From positions 1,285,707 through 1,349,706 of the forward strand of contig NZ_CDME01000008.1 of NCBI RefSeq assembly GCF_000826545.1: a stretch of 64,000 nt of DNA. The letters run 5' to 3'. The stretch's first letter is position 1. The number at the start of each line of letters is the position of its first letter. The notes beneath the pieces are model-generated. The model did no database searches. It was given only the letters and a program-made list of their open reading frames with translations, and had not been told where the DNA came from. A program made the position numbers and the translations under genes. Origin of the DNA: Kibdelosporangium sp. MJ126-NF4 (GTDB lineage: Bacteria > Actinomycetota > Actinomycetes > Mycobacteriales > Pseudonocardiaceae). Of the stretch, positions 49,447-58,127 are shown piece by piece.

Positions 49447-50622
49447 ATGATCAGGCTCAAACGCGCATCCCTGCTCTTGACCACGATGCTCGTGGCGGCG
49501 CTGCCGATCTCGGCGCTACCTGCTGCCGCCGAGCCCAGCCTGTCGAAGGCCGGCGCACACGAACTCGTACAGCGGTACCTGGACGAGCGGGCGTCCCGGG
49601 TCACCCAGGCCGCGACCGCCAGAAACGGCCATTCACTGAGTGCTGTGTCCACGACTTCGGCGCTGCGCGACCGTTTCAGCTTCGAGTCTCGCAAGCTCGA
49701 CGAGATACGCGACCTGACGGCGAAAGCCTCGTGGAAGGGGTACGCGAACGCAGATGTCGACGTGACCGTGGACCGCGTCGAAACGAAGGGACGTGCCACC
49801 GTTGGCGTGCACGCCACAGAGCTGACCAAGCTGTACTTCGCGAACGTGGAAGCAGGTGGTCCGCAGTACGAGGCGTACGTCCTCGAACACGACTTCACGT
49901 TCGTCAACCAGGGCGGCACCTGGATGCTCGAAACGACGACGCCCAAGCTCGACGAAGGTCCGCCGATGGCGACCCAGCACGGTGTCACCGTTCCGCGGAA
50001 GGCCACCCCACAGGAGCAGTCGAAACCGTCCCGCCTGCCCCTGCCCGCGGACCCGATCAGCGTGGCCGAGGCCGGGATCAAGGCTTCCGCCGGCGCGGCC
50101 GGCAAACTCACCAAAATGACGTCGAACGCTGCCGTGCAGTACAACTACACGGCGATGATCAACTACGCACTCACGTACTGGAACTCGTACAACCCGGCCT
50201 ATCGCTCGTTCTCCAACGACTGCACGAGCTTCATCTCGCAGATCCTGACAGCGGGTGGCTGGACGGAGGTGCCGGGCTTCTATCAGAGCAGCCAAGCCTG
50301 GTGGTACAACGCGATGCTGACGCAGTCCTACAGTTGGGCGGGCGCGCAGAACTGGATGGAGTTCGCGCAGTTGAACTCCGGCCGCACGACCCGGGTGCCG
50401 TACATCTACCAGCTGGTGTCCAGCGACATCCTGCAAGCGGACTGGGAAAGGGACGGAAACATCAACCACACGATGTTCGTGACCTCCATGACCGGCCCTG
50501 CCGGGAGCGCGTCAGAAATCTTCCTGACCTATCACTCCGCCAACCGGCTGAACGTGCCGTTCTTCGGCACCCTGCGCAACACCAGCCCGGTGACCACCGT
50601 CTGGTACACGCACGTCACGTGA
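49447..50622 (+). CDS. Secreted protein with a putative amidase domain (Amidase_6)
   Basis: A 391-residue protein with a Sec signal (KRASLLLTTMLVAALPISAL, cleavage near AAAEP). A middle region of unknown role follows, then a C-terminal domain with NYTAMINYALTYWNSYNPAY and FSNDCTSFISQILTAGGW. This matches the Amidase_6 family, in which the Cys and a later His (INHTMFVTSM) form the active site. It probably acts on cell-wall or peptide amides outside the cell. ATG 49447 follows CGGAGGG. A long, strong hairpin terminator follows, so it is monocistronic. Confidence 0.86.
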   Translation: MIRLKRASLLLTTMLVAALPISALPAAAEPSLSKAGAHELVQRYLDERASRVTQAATARNGHSLSAVSTTSALRDRFSFESRKLDEIRDLTAKASWKGYANADVDVTVDRVETKGRATVGVHATELTKLYFANVEAGGPQYEAYVLEHDFTFVNQGGTWMLETTTPKLDEGPPMATQHGVTVPRKATPQEQSKPSRLPLPADPISVAEAGIKASAGAAGKLTKMTSNAAVQYNYTAMINYALTYWNSYNPAYRSFSNDCTSFISQILTAGGWTEVPGFYQSSQAWWYNAMLTQSYSWAGAQNWMEFAQLNSGRTTRVPYIYQLVSSDILQADWERDGNINHTMFVTSMTGPAGSASEIFLTYHSANRLNVPFFGTLRNTSPVTTVWYTHVT

Positions 50623-50667
50623 CGGGACCAGCTTAGTCCACAAAGGATAAACTGATCCCTGGCGCAG

Positions 50668-50709
50668 CCCCGAGGGCAGGCTGACGTTGATGTCAGCCTG
50701 CCCTTGGGG
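50668..50709 (+). terminator. Long hairpin terminator after the amidase-like gene
   Basis: CCCCGAGGGCAGGCTGAC (50668-50685) pairs with GTCAGCCTGCCCTTGGGG (50692-50709), an 18-bp stem with one mismatch and a 6-base loop. It may act in both directions. Confidence 0.82.
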
Positions 50710-51181
50710 TGCGAAGAGGATTGGGCAAGAACCGGAGACGATCTTGCTAGCGGCACGTCCGGTGCGCTGATTCTCTGGAGCCATGAGGACTGATGTGCAC
50801 CCAGTTTCATGCTGCTGGTGTTCGCCGGAGTATGCCAAAGCCGCCAGCGGATCAGAACAAAGCCTGACCCTCCACGCCGTCCTGCGCGAAGTCCAGGCCT
50901 TACTCGCGGTCTGGACCGGCGTCTGCCACACCTGCCGACAACCCGTCCAGACGCCTGGCCCAGTACCGCACTCGAAGCCGCCACCGGCCCGCAGCCCCTC
51001 AAAGCCCCGCAGGAAGCAGCATGAAGGCCTCTGAGGTCACTGAACGTAAGTTCTATCACGGCTGGAACTCCTTGGCGCCCAAGAGGTCGGTATCGGGCAG
51101 GCGGGAGTCGAGCCGGTTTACGGTGATCGCAATCCATGTTTGCGCGACGCACTTCTGTGAGCGTAAGTCCCGGATCCGCTC
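50710..51181. other. Intergenic region without recognisable genes
   Basis: About 470 bases between the terminator and the flavin monooxygenase stop. Open frames exist on both strands but none has a recognisable motif or a good ribosome-binding site. I see nothing to annotate. Confidence 0.4.
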
Positions 51182-52303
51182 TCAAGGGCGCTCGAACAGC
51201 GTGACTACGCTGTTCGGTGCTTCCTGGCCGAAGAAGGTCTGGAGGTTGTGGGCCGAGTGGGCGGCGATGTCGTGGCTGCGGGGGAAAAGCCGTTTCTCGT
51301 AGGTGGCGAGCGCAGTCTCGACGTCGGGGTGCCCGGTCAGTTCGCGCGCCAGGTCTGCGCCGTCGTACATGGCGAGGTTGGCGCCTTCGCCGGCGAAGGG
51401 TGACATCAGGTGCGCGGCGTCGCCGACGAGCGTCACGCCCGGCACCCGGTCCCAGCTGAGCCCGACAGGCAGCGCGTGGATCGGCCGGAGCAACGGCTCC
51501 GTGTCGCTGCCTGTCACGAACGCGGTGAGCAGCGGCGACCAGCCATCGAACTCGTGGGCGAGGCGGCGGAGGCCGGCGGTGGGGTCAGCGAAGTCGATCG
51601 ACCGCATCCACTCCTCGGGCTTGGTCAGCGCTACGTAACCGCGCACACCGCCGTCCGCGTCGCGGTGGACGATGATGCCCTGGCCCGGCGCGACCGCCAT
51701 CAGTGTGCCGCTGCCGATCGTGGCCACGCTCGCCCGGTGGTCCCGGCCGCCCGAGGCGAGGGCGATCTCGACGAAGCAGGTGCCGCTGTAGCGCGGCTCG
51801 GCCTGGGTGAGCAGCGGCCGGACCTTCGACCAGGCGCCGTCCGCGCCGACGACGACGTCGGCGCGGACGGTGGACCCCGCCGTGAAGGTGAGGTCGAAGC
51901 CGCCCGTCGGGTGGTGCCGGAGCGCGGTGAGCTTGTGGCCCCACTGGATGGTCCCGGGGGTGAGCGAGTCGATGAGCAGGCGCCGGAGTTCGCCGCGATC
52001 CACCTCGGGGCGGGCCGAACGGGGGTCCGTGGGCCGGTCGAGCAGGATCGTGCCGTGGTGGTCGACGACGCGCTTGGCGTCCTCGCCTGGCCGGACCAGG
52101 GCGCGGAACTCGTCATACAAGCCCGCCGCGCGGAGCGCGATCTGCCCGGTTTCTTCGTGGATGTCGAGCAGGCCGCCCTGGGCGCGTGCCGTCGCCGACG
52201 CCTCAGCCTCGTAGATCGTCGCGGCGACGCCGTGGGTTTGGAGCACCCGGGCGAGCGTCAGCCCGCCCAGTCCCGCTCCGACGATGGTGATGGTCTTCTG
52301 CAT
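51182..52303 (-). CDS. FAD-dependent monooxygenase, TetX/aromatic hydroxylase type
   Basis: A 373-residue flavoprotein with the FAD-binding GxGxxG at TIVGAGLGGLTLARVL (residues 5-20), EVDRGELRRLLIDSL, the DG motif VVVGADGAWSKVR near 150, and the second FAD motif VTLVGDAAHLMSPFAGEGAN near 288-307. SAQGG-like ARAQGGLLDIHEETGQIAL is close to Tet(X) and relatives. These enzymes hydroxylate phenols or polyketides using NADPH and oxygen, and some inactivate tetracyclines. ATG 52303 follows GAGGAG. It stands alone, flanked by gene scraps, so its role (resistance, catabolism or tailoring) is open. Confidence 0.87.
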   Translation of the reverse strand: MQKTITIVGAGLGGLTLARVLQTHGVAATIYEAEASATARAQGGLLDIHEETGQIALRAAGLYDEFRALVRPGEDAKRVVDHHGTILLDRPTDPRSARPEVDRGELRRLLIDSLTPGTIQWGHKLTALRHHPTGGFDLTFTAGSTVRADVVVGADGAWSKVRPLLTQAEPRYSGTCFVEIALASGGRDHRASVATIGSGTLMAVAPGQGIIVHRDADGGVRGYVALTKPEEWMRSIDFADPTAGLRRLAHEFDGWSPLLTAFVTGSDTEPLLRPIHALPVGLSWDRVPGVTLVGDAAHLMSPFAGEGANLAMYDGADLARELTGHPDVETALATYEKRLFPRSHDIAAHSAHNLQTFFGQEAPNSVVTLFERP

Positions 52304-52743
52304 GGTGCGCTCCTCGGTTGCGGTCGACACCGGGAGCGGGCGGGACGCCCGATCTCGGCACGGAGACGCTCACCGATCGGAACCGTCCTGCATCGATGTG
52401 TGCGCGATGTCCGGCGAGCAACGCCGCGGGACATCGTTTTTCGCGACACCATGAATCTAACCTGGCTTCGGATTCGAAGCAAAGCCGAAGTTGCTCGGTG
52501 CGGGTCTCCGCCCGACGTCCGTACGAGCGGGTCGCGGTCGGATCCACATGCAGCTGCTCCGCCCTGCCGCGGCGCCTCCAGTTCCTCATCCGGGAACATC
52601 GGAGCGACCACCGGCAACCTCCCACCAGAGTCCCACAGATCACCTGGTCAGGAGCCTGCTCAGCCAAATCCGCCCGAAATTTCCTGGATACTACGGCGAC
52701 TTCGGGGCGCCCGTCGATCGCCCCTCGGCCGTGATGGTTCAGG
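52304..52743. other. Intergenic region upstream of the monooxygenase
   Basis: About 440 bases. The monooxygenase promoter should lie near 52330-52480. CTTCGG and CCGAAG (about 52468 and 52485) form a short inverted repeat there. No convincing coding sequence was found in the remainder. Confidence 0.35.
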
Positions 52744-52865
52744 TCATGCCCGCAATGCGTCGATCGCGGTGTCGATCGCGGCCAGTGCCGCGGTCTTGTC
52801 GAGGCCTGCCCTCGATACGAGTGAGAGGCCTTGGACGATGTAAAGCAGTAGCTGGGCGCCGTCAC
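52744..52865 (-). pseudogene. TetR-type regulator C-terminal fragment
   Basis: The minus strand reads GAQLLLYIVQGLSLVSRAGL, then DKTAALAAIDTAIDALRA and a stop at 52744. This pattern is common at the end of actinobacterial TetR regulators (ligand domain last helix). No HTH is found upstream: the frame instead joins a signal-peptide fragment. Confidence 0.6.
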
Positions 52866-52869
52866 AACG

Positions 52870-53033
52870 CCCTTCACCGAACCAACCCGTGTGGCATCGC
52901 AGTCACTCCCAGATCCCCAGGAATACTCCGGCGTCTTCCCCTTCGCCGCGGCCTCGGACTGACCGGCGCCGACGACAAGCCCTGTGGCAGCGCCCAGTGC
53001 GTCACCGACCATGGTCCGCCGTGAGATCGTCAC
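52870..53033 (-). pseudogene. Twin-arginine signal peptide fragment
   Basis: From GTG 53033 the minus strand reads TISRRTMVGDALGAATGLVV, then GAGQSEAAAKGKTPEYSWGS. This is a Tat-type signal (RR at residues 5-6) followed by the first residues of a mature secreted protein. After about 50 codons the frame runs into the TetR fragment, so the gene has lost its body. Confidence 0.5.
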
Positions 53034-53184
53034 GCACTGAGCATCTCGAGCGCTGTGCCGCGCGAGCAATCAACCATTCATCGCAGCGAGCTACACCAGG
53101 AGCGGTGGTGGCCGTGACCGTCCGTGTCAATTTGTCCACTGTGGATGTTGATGGTTTGTGAATGACGTGGAAATGACGGGTTTG

Positions 53185-53213
53185 TTGCCACTCAGTTGCC
53201 AAGCTGCTAACGT
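53185..53213 (+). promoter_or_regulatory. Candidate promoter of the StrR-like regulator
   Basis: TTGCCA (53185-53190), a 17-base spacer and TAACGT (53208-53213), followed by CGGGTGTCTGG. The same -10 region and downstream bases (TAACGTCGG...GTCTG) recur before the phosphonate operon at 54332. The leader to the start codon is about 130 bases. Confidence 0.5.
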
Positions 53214-53348
53214 CGGGTGTCTGGATGACTGGGTGGGCTTGCATAAGTGCCGACGTAGGCTCCTGCGTTCGACAACCCATCGGTGGCGTTATTTCGTTTC
53301 GCGGTGTTCGCATGTCGAAATGGCGTTTCTGTGGGAAGGAGGAGCGTT

Positions 53349-54293
53349 TTGTCAGGGGGATTAAACGGGCGGGCAGCGGACTTGTCGCAGGTGAACGAAG
53401 GGGTTTCCAGGATCGCGGTCGCCGCGCTTCTCCCGGCCGATTCGCCGCGCTGCGCCGGGGAAAGCGACGAACACGTGCGCGCACTCGCGAACTCGGGCGC
53501 GGTGCTGCCGCCGATCATCGTCCACCGGTCGTCGATGCGGGTCATCGACGGCATGCACCGGCTCAAAGCCGCGCAGGCGCGTGGGCACGCGCAGATCGAC
53601 GTGCGGTTCTTCGACGGCAACGAGGCGGACGCGTTCGTCCTCGCGGTCCGAGCGAACACCACGCACGGCCTGCCGCTGTCGTCGGCCGACCGGGAGGCGT
53701 CCGCGATCCGGATCTTCGCGACCCACCCCGAGTGGTCCGACCGGGCGATCGCGGCCGCGACCGGCCTGTCCACCAGGACGGTCAGCGCGATCCGGGCACG
53801 TACAACCGGTGCTGGACATCAGTTGAACACCAGGGTCGGGCGGGACGGCCGGGTCCGCCCGGTGGATCCGGCCGCCGGGCGCAGACGGGCGCACCAGGTG
53901 ATCAGGACGCGGCCGACCGCCTCGGTCAGGGACATCGCGCGGGAGGCCGGTGTCGGCATCGGCACGGCCCGTGATGTGCGGGAACGCCTTCGCCGCGGCG
54001 AGGATCCGGTTCCCGAGGGGCTGCGCAGGCCTGCCGCGCAGGACAACGAACTGTTGCCGCTGCTGCGAAACCTCATGAAAGATCCCTCGCTGCGATTCAC
54101 CGAGCACGGCCGGAAGTTGTTGCGAGTGCTCGGCGCCATCGCGATGTCGGCCGAGGAGTACAAGCCGATGGCGAAGGTCGTGCCGCACTACTGCGCCACG
54201 GCGGTTGCCGAACTTGCCCGGCGGTGCGCGGACGTCTGCCGTGAGCTCGCCGAGGAGCTGGAAAAGCGCGAGCGGTACGAGGGAATATCCTGA
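53349..54293 (+). CDS. StrR/ParB-type pathway-specific activator of the phosphonate cluster
   Basis: A 314-residue regulator with a ParB-like domain (VLPPIIVHRSSMRVIDGMHR near 55-75, AFVLAVRANTTHGLPLS near 98-114) and a DNA-binding region (ATGLSTRTVSAIR near 140). It belongs with StrR, NovG and related activators of antibiotic clusters. I start it at TTG 53349, 4 bases after the strong site GGAAGGAGGAG; a GTG at 53283 is in frame but has no such site. Codon 5 of this reading is TTA, which would make its translation depend on the bldA tRNA. It sits 82 bp upstream of the phosphonate operon on the same strand and is its likely switch. Confidence 0.86.
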   Translation: MSGGLNGRAADLSQVNEGVSRIAVAALLPADSPRCAGESDEHVRALANSGAVLPPIIVHRSSMRVIDGMHRLKAAQARGHAQIDVRFFDGNEADAFVLAVRANTTHGLPLSSADREASAIRIFATHPEWSDRAIAAATGLSTRTVSAIRARTTGAGHQLNTRVGRDGRVRPVDPAAGRRRAHQVIRTRPTASVRDIAREAGVGIGTARDVRERLRRGEDPVPEGLRRPAAQDNELLPLLRNLMKDPSLRFTEHGRKLLRVLGAIAMSAEEYKPMAKVVPHYCATAVAELARRCADVCRELAEELEKRERYEGIS

Positions 54294-54308
54294 TTCCGGT
54301 ACCGGGTT

Positions 54309-54337
54309 TTGACAGCTTCGCGGGCTGTCGTTAACGT
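54309..54337 (+). promoter_or_regulatory. Promoter of the phosphonate operon
   Basis: A consensus -35 TTGACA (54309-54314) is separated by 17 bases from TAACGT (54332-54337), 38 bp before the operon's first start codon. The downstream CGGAAGTCTGTGG resembles the sequence after the promoter of the StrR-like gene. Confidence 0.65.
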
Positions 54338-54375
54338 CGGAAGTCTGTGGGGAAACGCTATCCAGGGAGACTGGA

Positions 54376-55116
54376 ATGGCTGCATTGTGGTGCCTCGACG
54401 AGTCCGCGACCAGCACTTCCGAACCGGATTGGGCAGTGGCGGCCCGGCGTGACTTGATGGCCCGGCTGCTGGCCGACGAAGGATATCCGTGTCATTTCGG
54501 CGTACGCGGCCAGAAGGCAGGGAACAATTGGTACGCCGTCGTCGACGAGACCGCGGGCGGTGCGGCGGGCGTGGCCGCGCTCGCCGCGACGATCCGTGAG
54601 TTCCAGCGGGTCGCGTGGAGCGGGCCGAAGCGGCAAAGCCTGATCGTGTTCGCCGGTCCACCGGACCCGCGTCCTGACCTCGGCCGGGACACGGCTCGGT
54701 TCTGGACGTTGCTGAGTGCTCTCACCGCCGCCGACGACCAGCCGTGGCCGGAAAACCGGACACGTGACGAGAAAGACCCGCAGTGGCAATGGTGTTTCGC
54801 GGGTGAACCGTGGTTCGTCTTCGCAGGCAGCCCGGCCTACCGGGCCAGGCGCAGCCGCGACCTCGGCCCGTGCCTGACCCTCGTTTTCCAGGTACGCCGG
54901 GTGTTTGAGGGGCTGAGTGGATCGACCCCAGCAGGCCAGGCAGCAAAAGCACAGGTCAGAGACGGTCTGCTGCGGTACGACACGGTCGAGCCGCATCCCC
55001 ACCTCGGTGACCCGTTGCATTCGTCGGTCTTCAAGTGGCGGCAGTACGTCCTGCCGGACGACCAGCGGATCCTGCCCGAACAAGGTTGCCCGTTCACCGC
55101 GGGGACCGCCGGATGA
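54376..55116 (+). CDS. YqcI/YcgG-family protein, putative heme-dependent N-oxygenase (phosphonate operon copy)
   Basis: A 246-residue paralogue of the 38213 gene with the same landmarks: YPCHFGVRGQKAGNNWYAVV near residue 36, FWTLLSALTAADDQPWP, WQWCFAGEPWFVFAGSPAYR, LTLVFQVRRVFEGL, WRQYVLPDDQ and EQGCPF at the end. The characterised relative GntA uses heme to hydroxylate a guanidino nitrogen. As first gene of the phosphonate operon it may place an N-OH on an amino acid or on an amine of the phosphonate, giving a hydroxamate, oxime or nitrone. This is inferred. ATG 54376 follows GGGAGA, and the stop overlaps the next start (ATGA). Confidence 0.82.
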   Translation: MAALWCLDESATSTSEPDWAVAARRDLMARLLADEGYPCHFGVRGQKAGNNWYAVVDETAGGAAGVAALAATIREFQRVAWSGPKRQSLIVFAGPPDPRPDLGRDTARFWTLLSALTAADDQPWPENRTRDEKDPQWQWCFAGEPWFVFAGSPAYRARRSRDLGPCLTLVFQVRRVFEGLSGSTPAGQAAKAQVRDGLLRYDTVEPHPHLGDPLHSSVFKWRQYVLPDDQRILPEQGCPFTAGTAG

Positions 55117-56000
55117 CGGACATGACAGCGTTCTGGTCCACTCACCTGTTCGCGCTGGCGACGCCGGACGCGTTGCTGCGCGGCCTCGGCCCGGCCTTCG
55201 TCCAGCGGTTGCGCGTGGAAGGCCTGACACCGGTGGCGGCCAGGCTGACCACGACCGACTCGGACATGCTCGACGAGATGTACGCGGACCTGATCGCCGG
55301 TCAGTGGCAGACCTGGCGGTACCGCCTGATCGACGACGTGTTCGCGCTCGGCCCGACATTGGCGCTGCTGTGCCGGTACGACGGCGACCTCGACGATCCG
55401 CACGCCCACATCGCCGCCCGCAAAGGGCACCACCACCCGCATCTGGCCGAACTGGGCACGATGCGCAAGGACTTCGGGTCCATCAACAGCATCCTGAGCG
55501 TGATGCACGCGTCGGACTCACCACGCGAAGCCCGCCACGACGCGACGGTGTACCGGCTGTCCGAGGCGGACGTCATCGCCGACGACCGCAAAGCGGCGGC
55601 ATACGTCGACTACCTCGCGGCCTTGACCAAACCGGCCGTCCCCGAACAACGCGACTTCGACGCGGTCCTGTCCGACGTCCGTGCGCGCCTGCTGCTCGCC
55701 GTGGACCACCACATCACCGGCTCCGCACGAGACAGCCTGATCGCCGAGTTCCCGACCGCGGACCTGCTGGCCCGCCCGGACGCGGGGAAACGCCTGGCCG
55801 ACTTGGTGTCCGGGCTGGTCGACGCCGACGTGCACACCGTGCTCCAGTGCGAGTTCGACCCGCCCGCCCGCGAGTCCTGGCGGGCATCGGACCTCTTCGA
55901 GATCCTGCGCCGACATGGCGTGGACCTCGACCGGTGGGAGCGGATCGTGCTGGAGAGCTCGTTGTACTTCCCGCCGGTCCGCCGTGAGGTGACCGCGTGA
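55113..56000 (+). CDS. Nucleoside diphosphate kinase-like protein
   Basis: A 295-residue protein whose first half follows the NDK fold: FALATPDALLRGLGPAFVQR at the start (NDK: IKPDGVQRGL), a later IAARKGHHHPHL insert, and MHASDSPREARHD with His132 at the phosphohistidine position (NDK: HGSDSxExA). The conserved Lys of KPD is Thr here, and the protein is twice the length of a normal NDK (about 140-150), with an unrecognised C-terminal half. It may phosphorylate a small molecule or phosphonate, or be a non-catalytic relative. Overlaps of 4 bases on both sides show tight coupling in the operon. Confidence 0.75.
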   Translation: MTDMTAFWSTHLFALATPDALLRGLGPAFVQRLRVEGLTPVAARLTTTDSDMLDEMYADLIAGQWQTWRYRLIDDVFALGPTLALLCRYDGDLDDPHAHIAARKGHHHPHLAELGTMRKDFGSINSILSVMHASDSPREARHDATVYRLSEADVIADDRKAAAYVDYLAALTKPAVPEQRDFDAVLSDVRARLLLAVDHHITGSARDSLIAEFPTADLLARPDAGKRLADLVSGLVDADVHTVLQCEFDPPARESWRASDLFEILRRHGVDLDRWERIVLESSLYFPPVRREVTA

Positions 56001-57007
56001 CGCCCGAGGTCAGCGTGTACGCGTCGGTCGGCGACATCGGCAAGGCCGAATGGGACCGGCTGGCCGGGGACGCCCCGGTGTTCCACCGCTTCGACTTCGT
56101 GTCCAGCATCGAGAGCGATCCGTTGACCAGAGGGACAACGGCGAAGTACCTGGTCGCCCGTGACCGGGACGGATCACCGCGAGCCGCGGCCGTGCTCTAC
56201 CTCCAGGAAGCCAGGGATCCGTTCGCGCCACCGGATGACCAGCGTGTCCGCCGGATGCTGGTCGGCCACATGTGGCACTGCTACGACACCTGGCTGCTCG
56301 CCAGTGGTCCGGTTGACACTCAGCTGATCACGGCGTTCTGGCGCGAGATCGAACGTCTCGCCGAGCACCACCGAACCGAGATCCACGGCATGGTGAACGT
56401 CGCACTCGGCAGCGATCTCGCGGTCGCGCTGGAGGAGGCGGGCATCACTGGGAGCGAGACCACACCTCGTTACCAGCTCAAGGTGCCGTCACCTGGTGAA
56501 GACCTGTTCGACCAGCATTTGTCCACAGTGGGCAGAGCATCGCGGCGATGTCTGCGGCAGTACTGGCGCCGCGCGCAACGTGCGGGCGTGGACATCACGT
56601 TCCGCGAAGGCAAGGAAGCGCTCGACGACGCCGTACTCGAGCTCTGCCTTGCCACAGCGGACAAACACGCTCCCGGCTACTACCCGCCGGAACAGCTGTC
56701 GGCGCTGATCCGCGCGCTCGGACCGAACTGCCGCATCCTGCGGGTCGAACTGGACGGCGTCCTGCTGGCCACGTCGATCTGCCTGCTGGACGAGACAAGG
56801 GCGCACTTCTGGGCAGGCGGCTGCCTGTACCCGCAGCAACTGAACTGGAGCCCGCAGTACGTGCTGTTCGCCGCGGAGTTGCGGGCGGGCTTCGAGTCGG
56901 GCAGGCCGGTGGTGGAGTTCGGCCGCCGCAACGACGAGTTCAAACGCCGGTACGGCCTCACCCCGATCCGGCTCGGCCGCTTCACCGTCGAACGGACTGC
57001 CCGATGA
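55997..57007 (+). CDS. FemX/GNAT-like aminoacyl transferase 1
   Basis: A 336-residue protein of the FemX/BioF2-like GNAT-fold group: RASRRCLRQYWRRAQRAGVD (about 178-197), an FREGKEALDDAVLEL strand, ILRVELDGVLLATSICLLDE, and the closing FESGRPVVEFGRRNDEFKRR. In natural-product pathways proteins of this fold transfer an amino acid from aminoacyl-tRNA to an acceptor amine or hydroxyl (VlmA, PacB and the C-terminal part of DhpH in dehydrophos). Here it probably joins an amino acid to the phosphonate or to an aminoacyl intermediate. It starts at a GTG overlapping the previous stop and ends in ATGA with its partner. Confidence 0.78.
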   Translation: MTPEVSVYASVGDIGKAEWDRLAGDAPVFHRFDFVSSIESDPLTRGTTAKYLVARDRDGSPRAAAVLYLQEARDPFAPPDDQRVRRMLVGHMWHCYDTWLLASGPVDTQLITAFWREIERLAEHHRTEIHGMVNVALGSDLAVALEEAGITGSETTPRYQLKVPSPGEDLFDQHLSTVGRASRRCLRQYWRRAQRAGVDITFREGKEALDDAVLELCLATADKHAPGYYPPEQLSALIRALGPNCRILRVELDGVLLATSICLLDETRAHFWAGGCLYPQQLNWSPQYVLFAAELRAGFESGRPVVEFGRRNDEFKRRYGLTPIRLGRFTVERTAR

Positions 57008-58107
57008 GCACTGACATCGGTGTGGGCTTCGACCAGGACCGGTGGAGCAGGCTCGCCCTCGGGTCGCCACTGCACGACCCGGAGTGGATCGCCATCATGA
57101 TGAGCCGTCTGCCGGGAAAGCCGTACACGGTCACGGTCGGCGACGAACTCGGGTTCGTCGGTGTCCTGGTAGACGACCCGGAAGCGTACGAGGCGTACAA
57201 CCCGTACGCGATCCTGTGGCGCGATCCGCCGGTGTTCGACCTGACCAACCCGGACGGCAGACGTGACAAGCTGGCCGAGCTCGGGCATCTTCCTGAGTGG
57301 ACACTCCCAGCACTCGCCCTTGTCGTACCGGGGTATCTCGGCGATCCGGCGGGAAAGGCTGCCACGGACGTGGCCGTCATCGGTGACTGCCTCAACGATG
57401 TGACTCGCTGGGCCCGAGACAAGGGACTTCGTGGCGTGCACGTGCTGTACACCGAAGGGGAAGCCGTCGGTGAGGCGGTCGCGAAGCTCGGCGGCAGCAC
57501 CTACCCGACCACAAGCCGTACGGTCATTCCAGTCTGGTGGGCCGACTGGGACGGCTACCTACTCGGACTACAACCCAAGCGCAGACGCGAAATCGAACGA
57601 CAGGCACGCCGGATCGCCGAGGCGGGACTGGAGTTGCGGCGGATCGACCCGGTGGAGTTCACCGACGACATCCTGGCCGGACGCGCGGCCCTGTTGACCC
57701 GCTACGGCCAGACAGTCGACCCGGTCGCCGAACGAACCCGCCTGACCCGGTTGATCCAGGCCTTTGGGGACCGGTTGCAGTGCTACGGCGCGCTGATCGA
57801 CGGGCACGCGGTGGCGTCCTGCGTGGGCCTGCGCCATGACCGCAAGCTCCAGATCCTGATGAGTGGCGCGACCGACCGTGGCCACGAGTTGCCGTTCGCC
57901 CATTTCGCGGGCACGTTCTACGCGCCCATCCAGGACGCCGACCGCGCCGGGCTCGACGAGATCGACTACGGAATCGGCCACAGCGCCGGGAAGATCCTGC
58001 GCGGCGGGAAGCCACGAACGCTGTCCTGCCACGCGATCGGGACGGACCCGGTGGCGGCACGGCGGCTGGCGGCGGCCGCCCGGTTGCTCACCAGTCACGC
58101 TTGCTGA
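57004..58107 (+). CDS. FemX/GNAT-like aminoacyl transferase 2
   Basis: A 367-residue protein of the same fold class but low identity to its neighbour. It has LQPKRRREIERQARRIAEAG (about 185-205), CYGALIDGHAVASCVGLRHD, a HELPFAHFAGTFYAPIQDA region, and EIDYGIGHSAGKILRGG near the C-terminus, which resembles the FemX-type acceptor loop. Two consecutive members suggest two aminoacyl additions, or donor and acceptor specificity split between a pair. The operon reads straight into a HEPD/MPnS-type dioxygenase 20 bp downstream, the largest gap in the operon. Confidence 0.76.
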   Translation: MSTDIGVGFDQDRWSRLALGSPLHDPEWIAIMMSRLPGKPYTVTVGDELGFVGVLVDDPEAYEAYNPYAILWRDPPVFDLTNPDGRRDKLAELGHLPEWTLPALALVVPGYLGDPAGKAATDVAVIGDCLNDVTRWARDKGLRGVHVLYTEGEAVGEAVAKLGGSTYPTTSRTVIPVWWADWDGYLLGLQPKRRREIERQARRIAEAGLELRRIDPVEFTDDILAGRAALLTRYGQTVDPVAERTRLTRLIQAFGDRLQCYGALIDGHAVASCVGLRHDRKLQILMSGATDRGHELPFAHFAGTFYAPIQDADRAGLDEIDYGIGHSAGKILRGGKPRTLSCHAIGTDPVAARRLAAAARLLTSHAC

Positions 58108-58127
58108 CCCGACTTGGGGGTGTGGGG

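Noticed and set aside
53267..53320. Possible StrR-type operator, GTTCGAC (53267) and GTCGAAA (53314)
   Set aside because: The half-sites are 40 bases apart, while the known StrR-like consensus has an 11-base spacer. The match is not specific enough.
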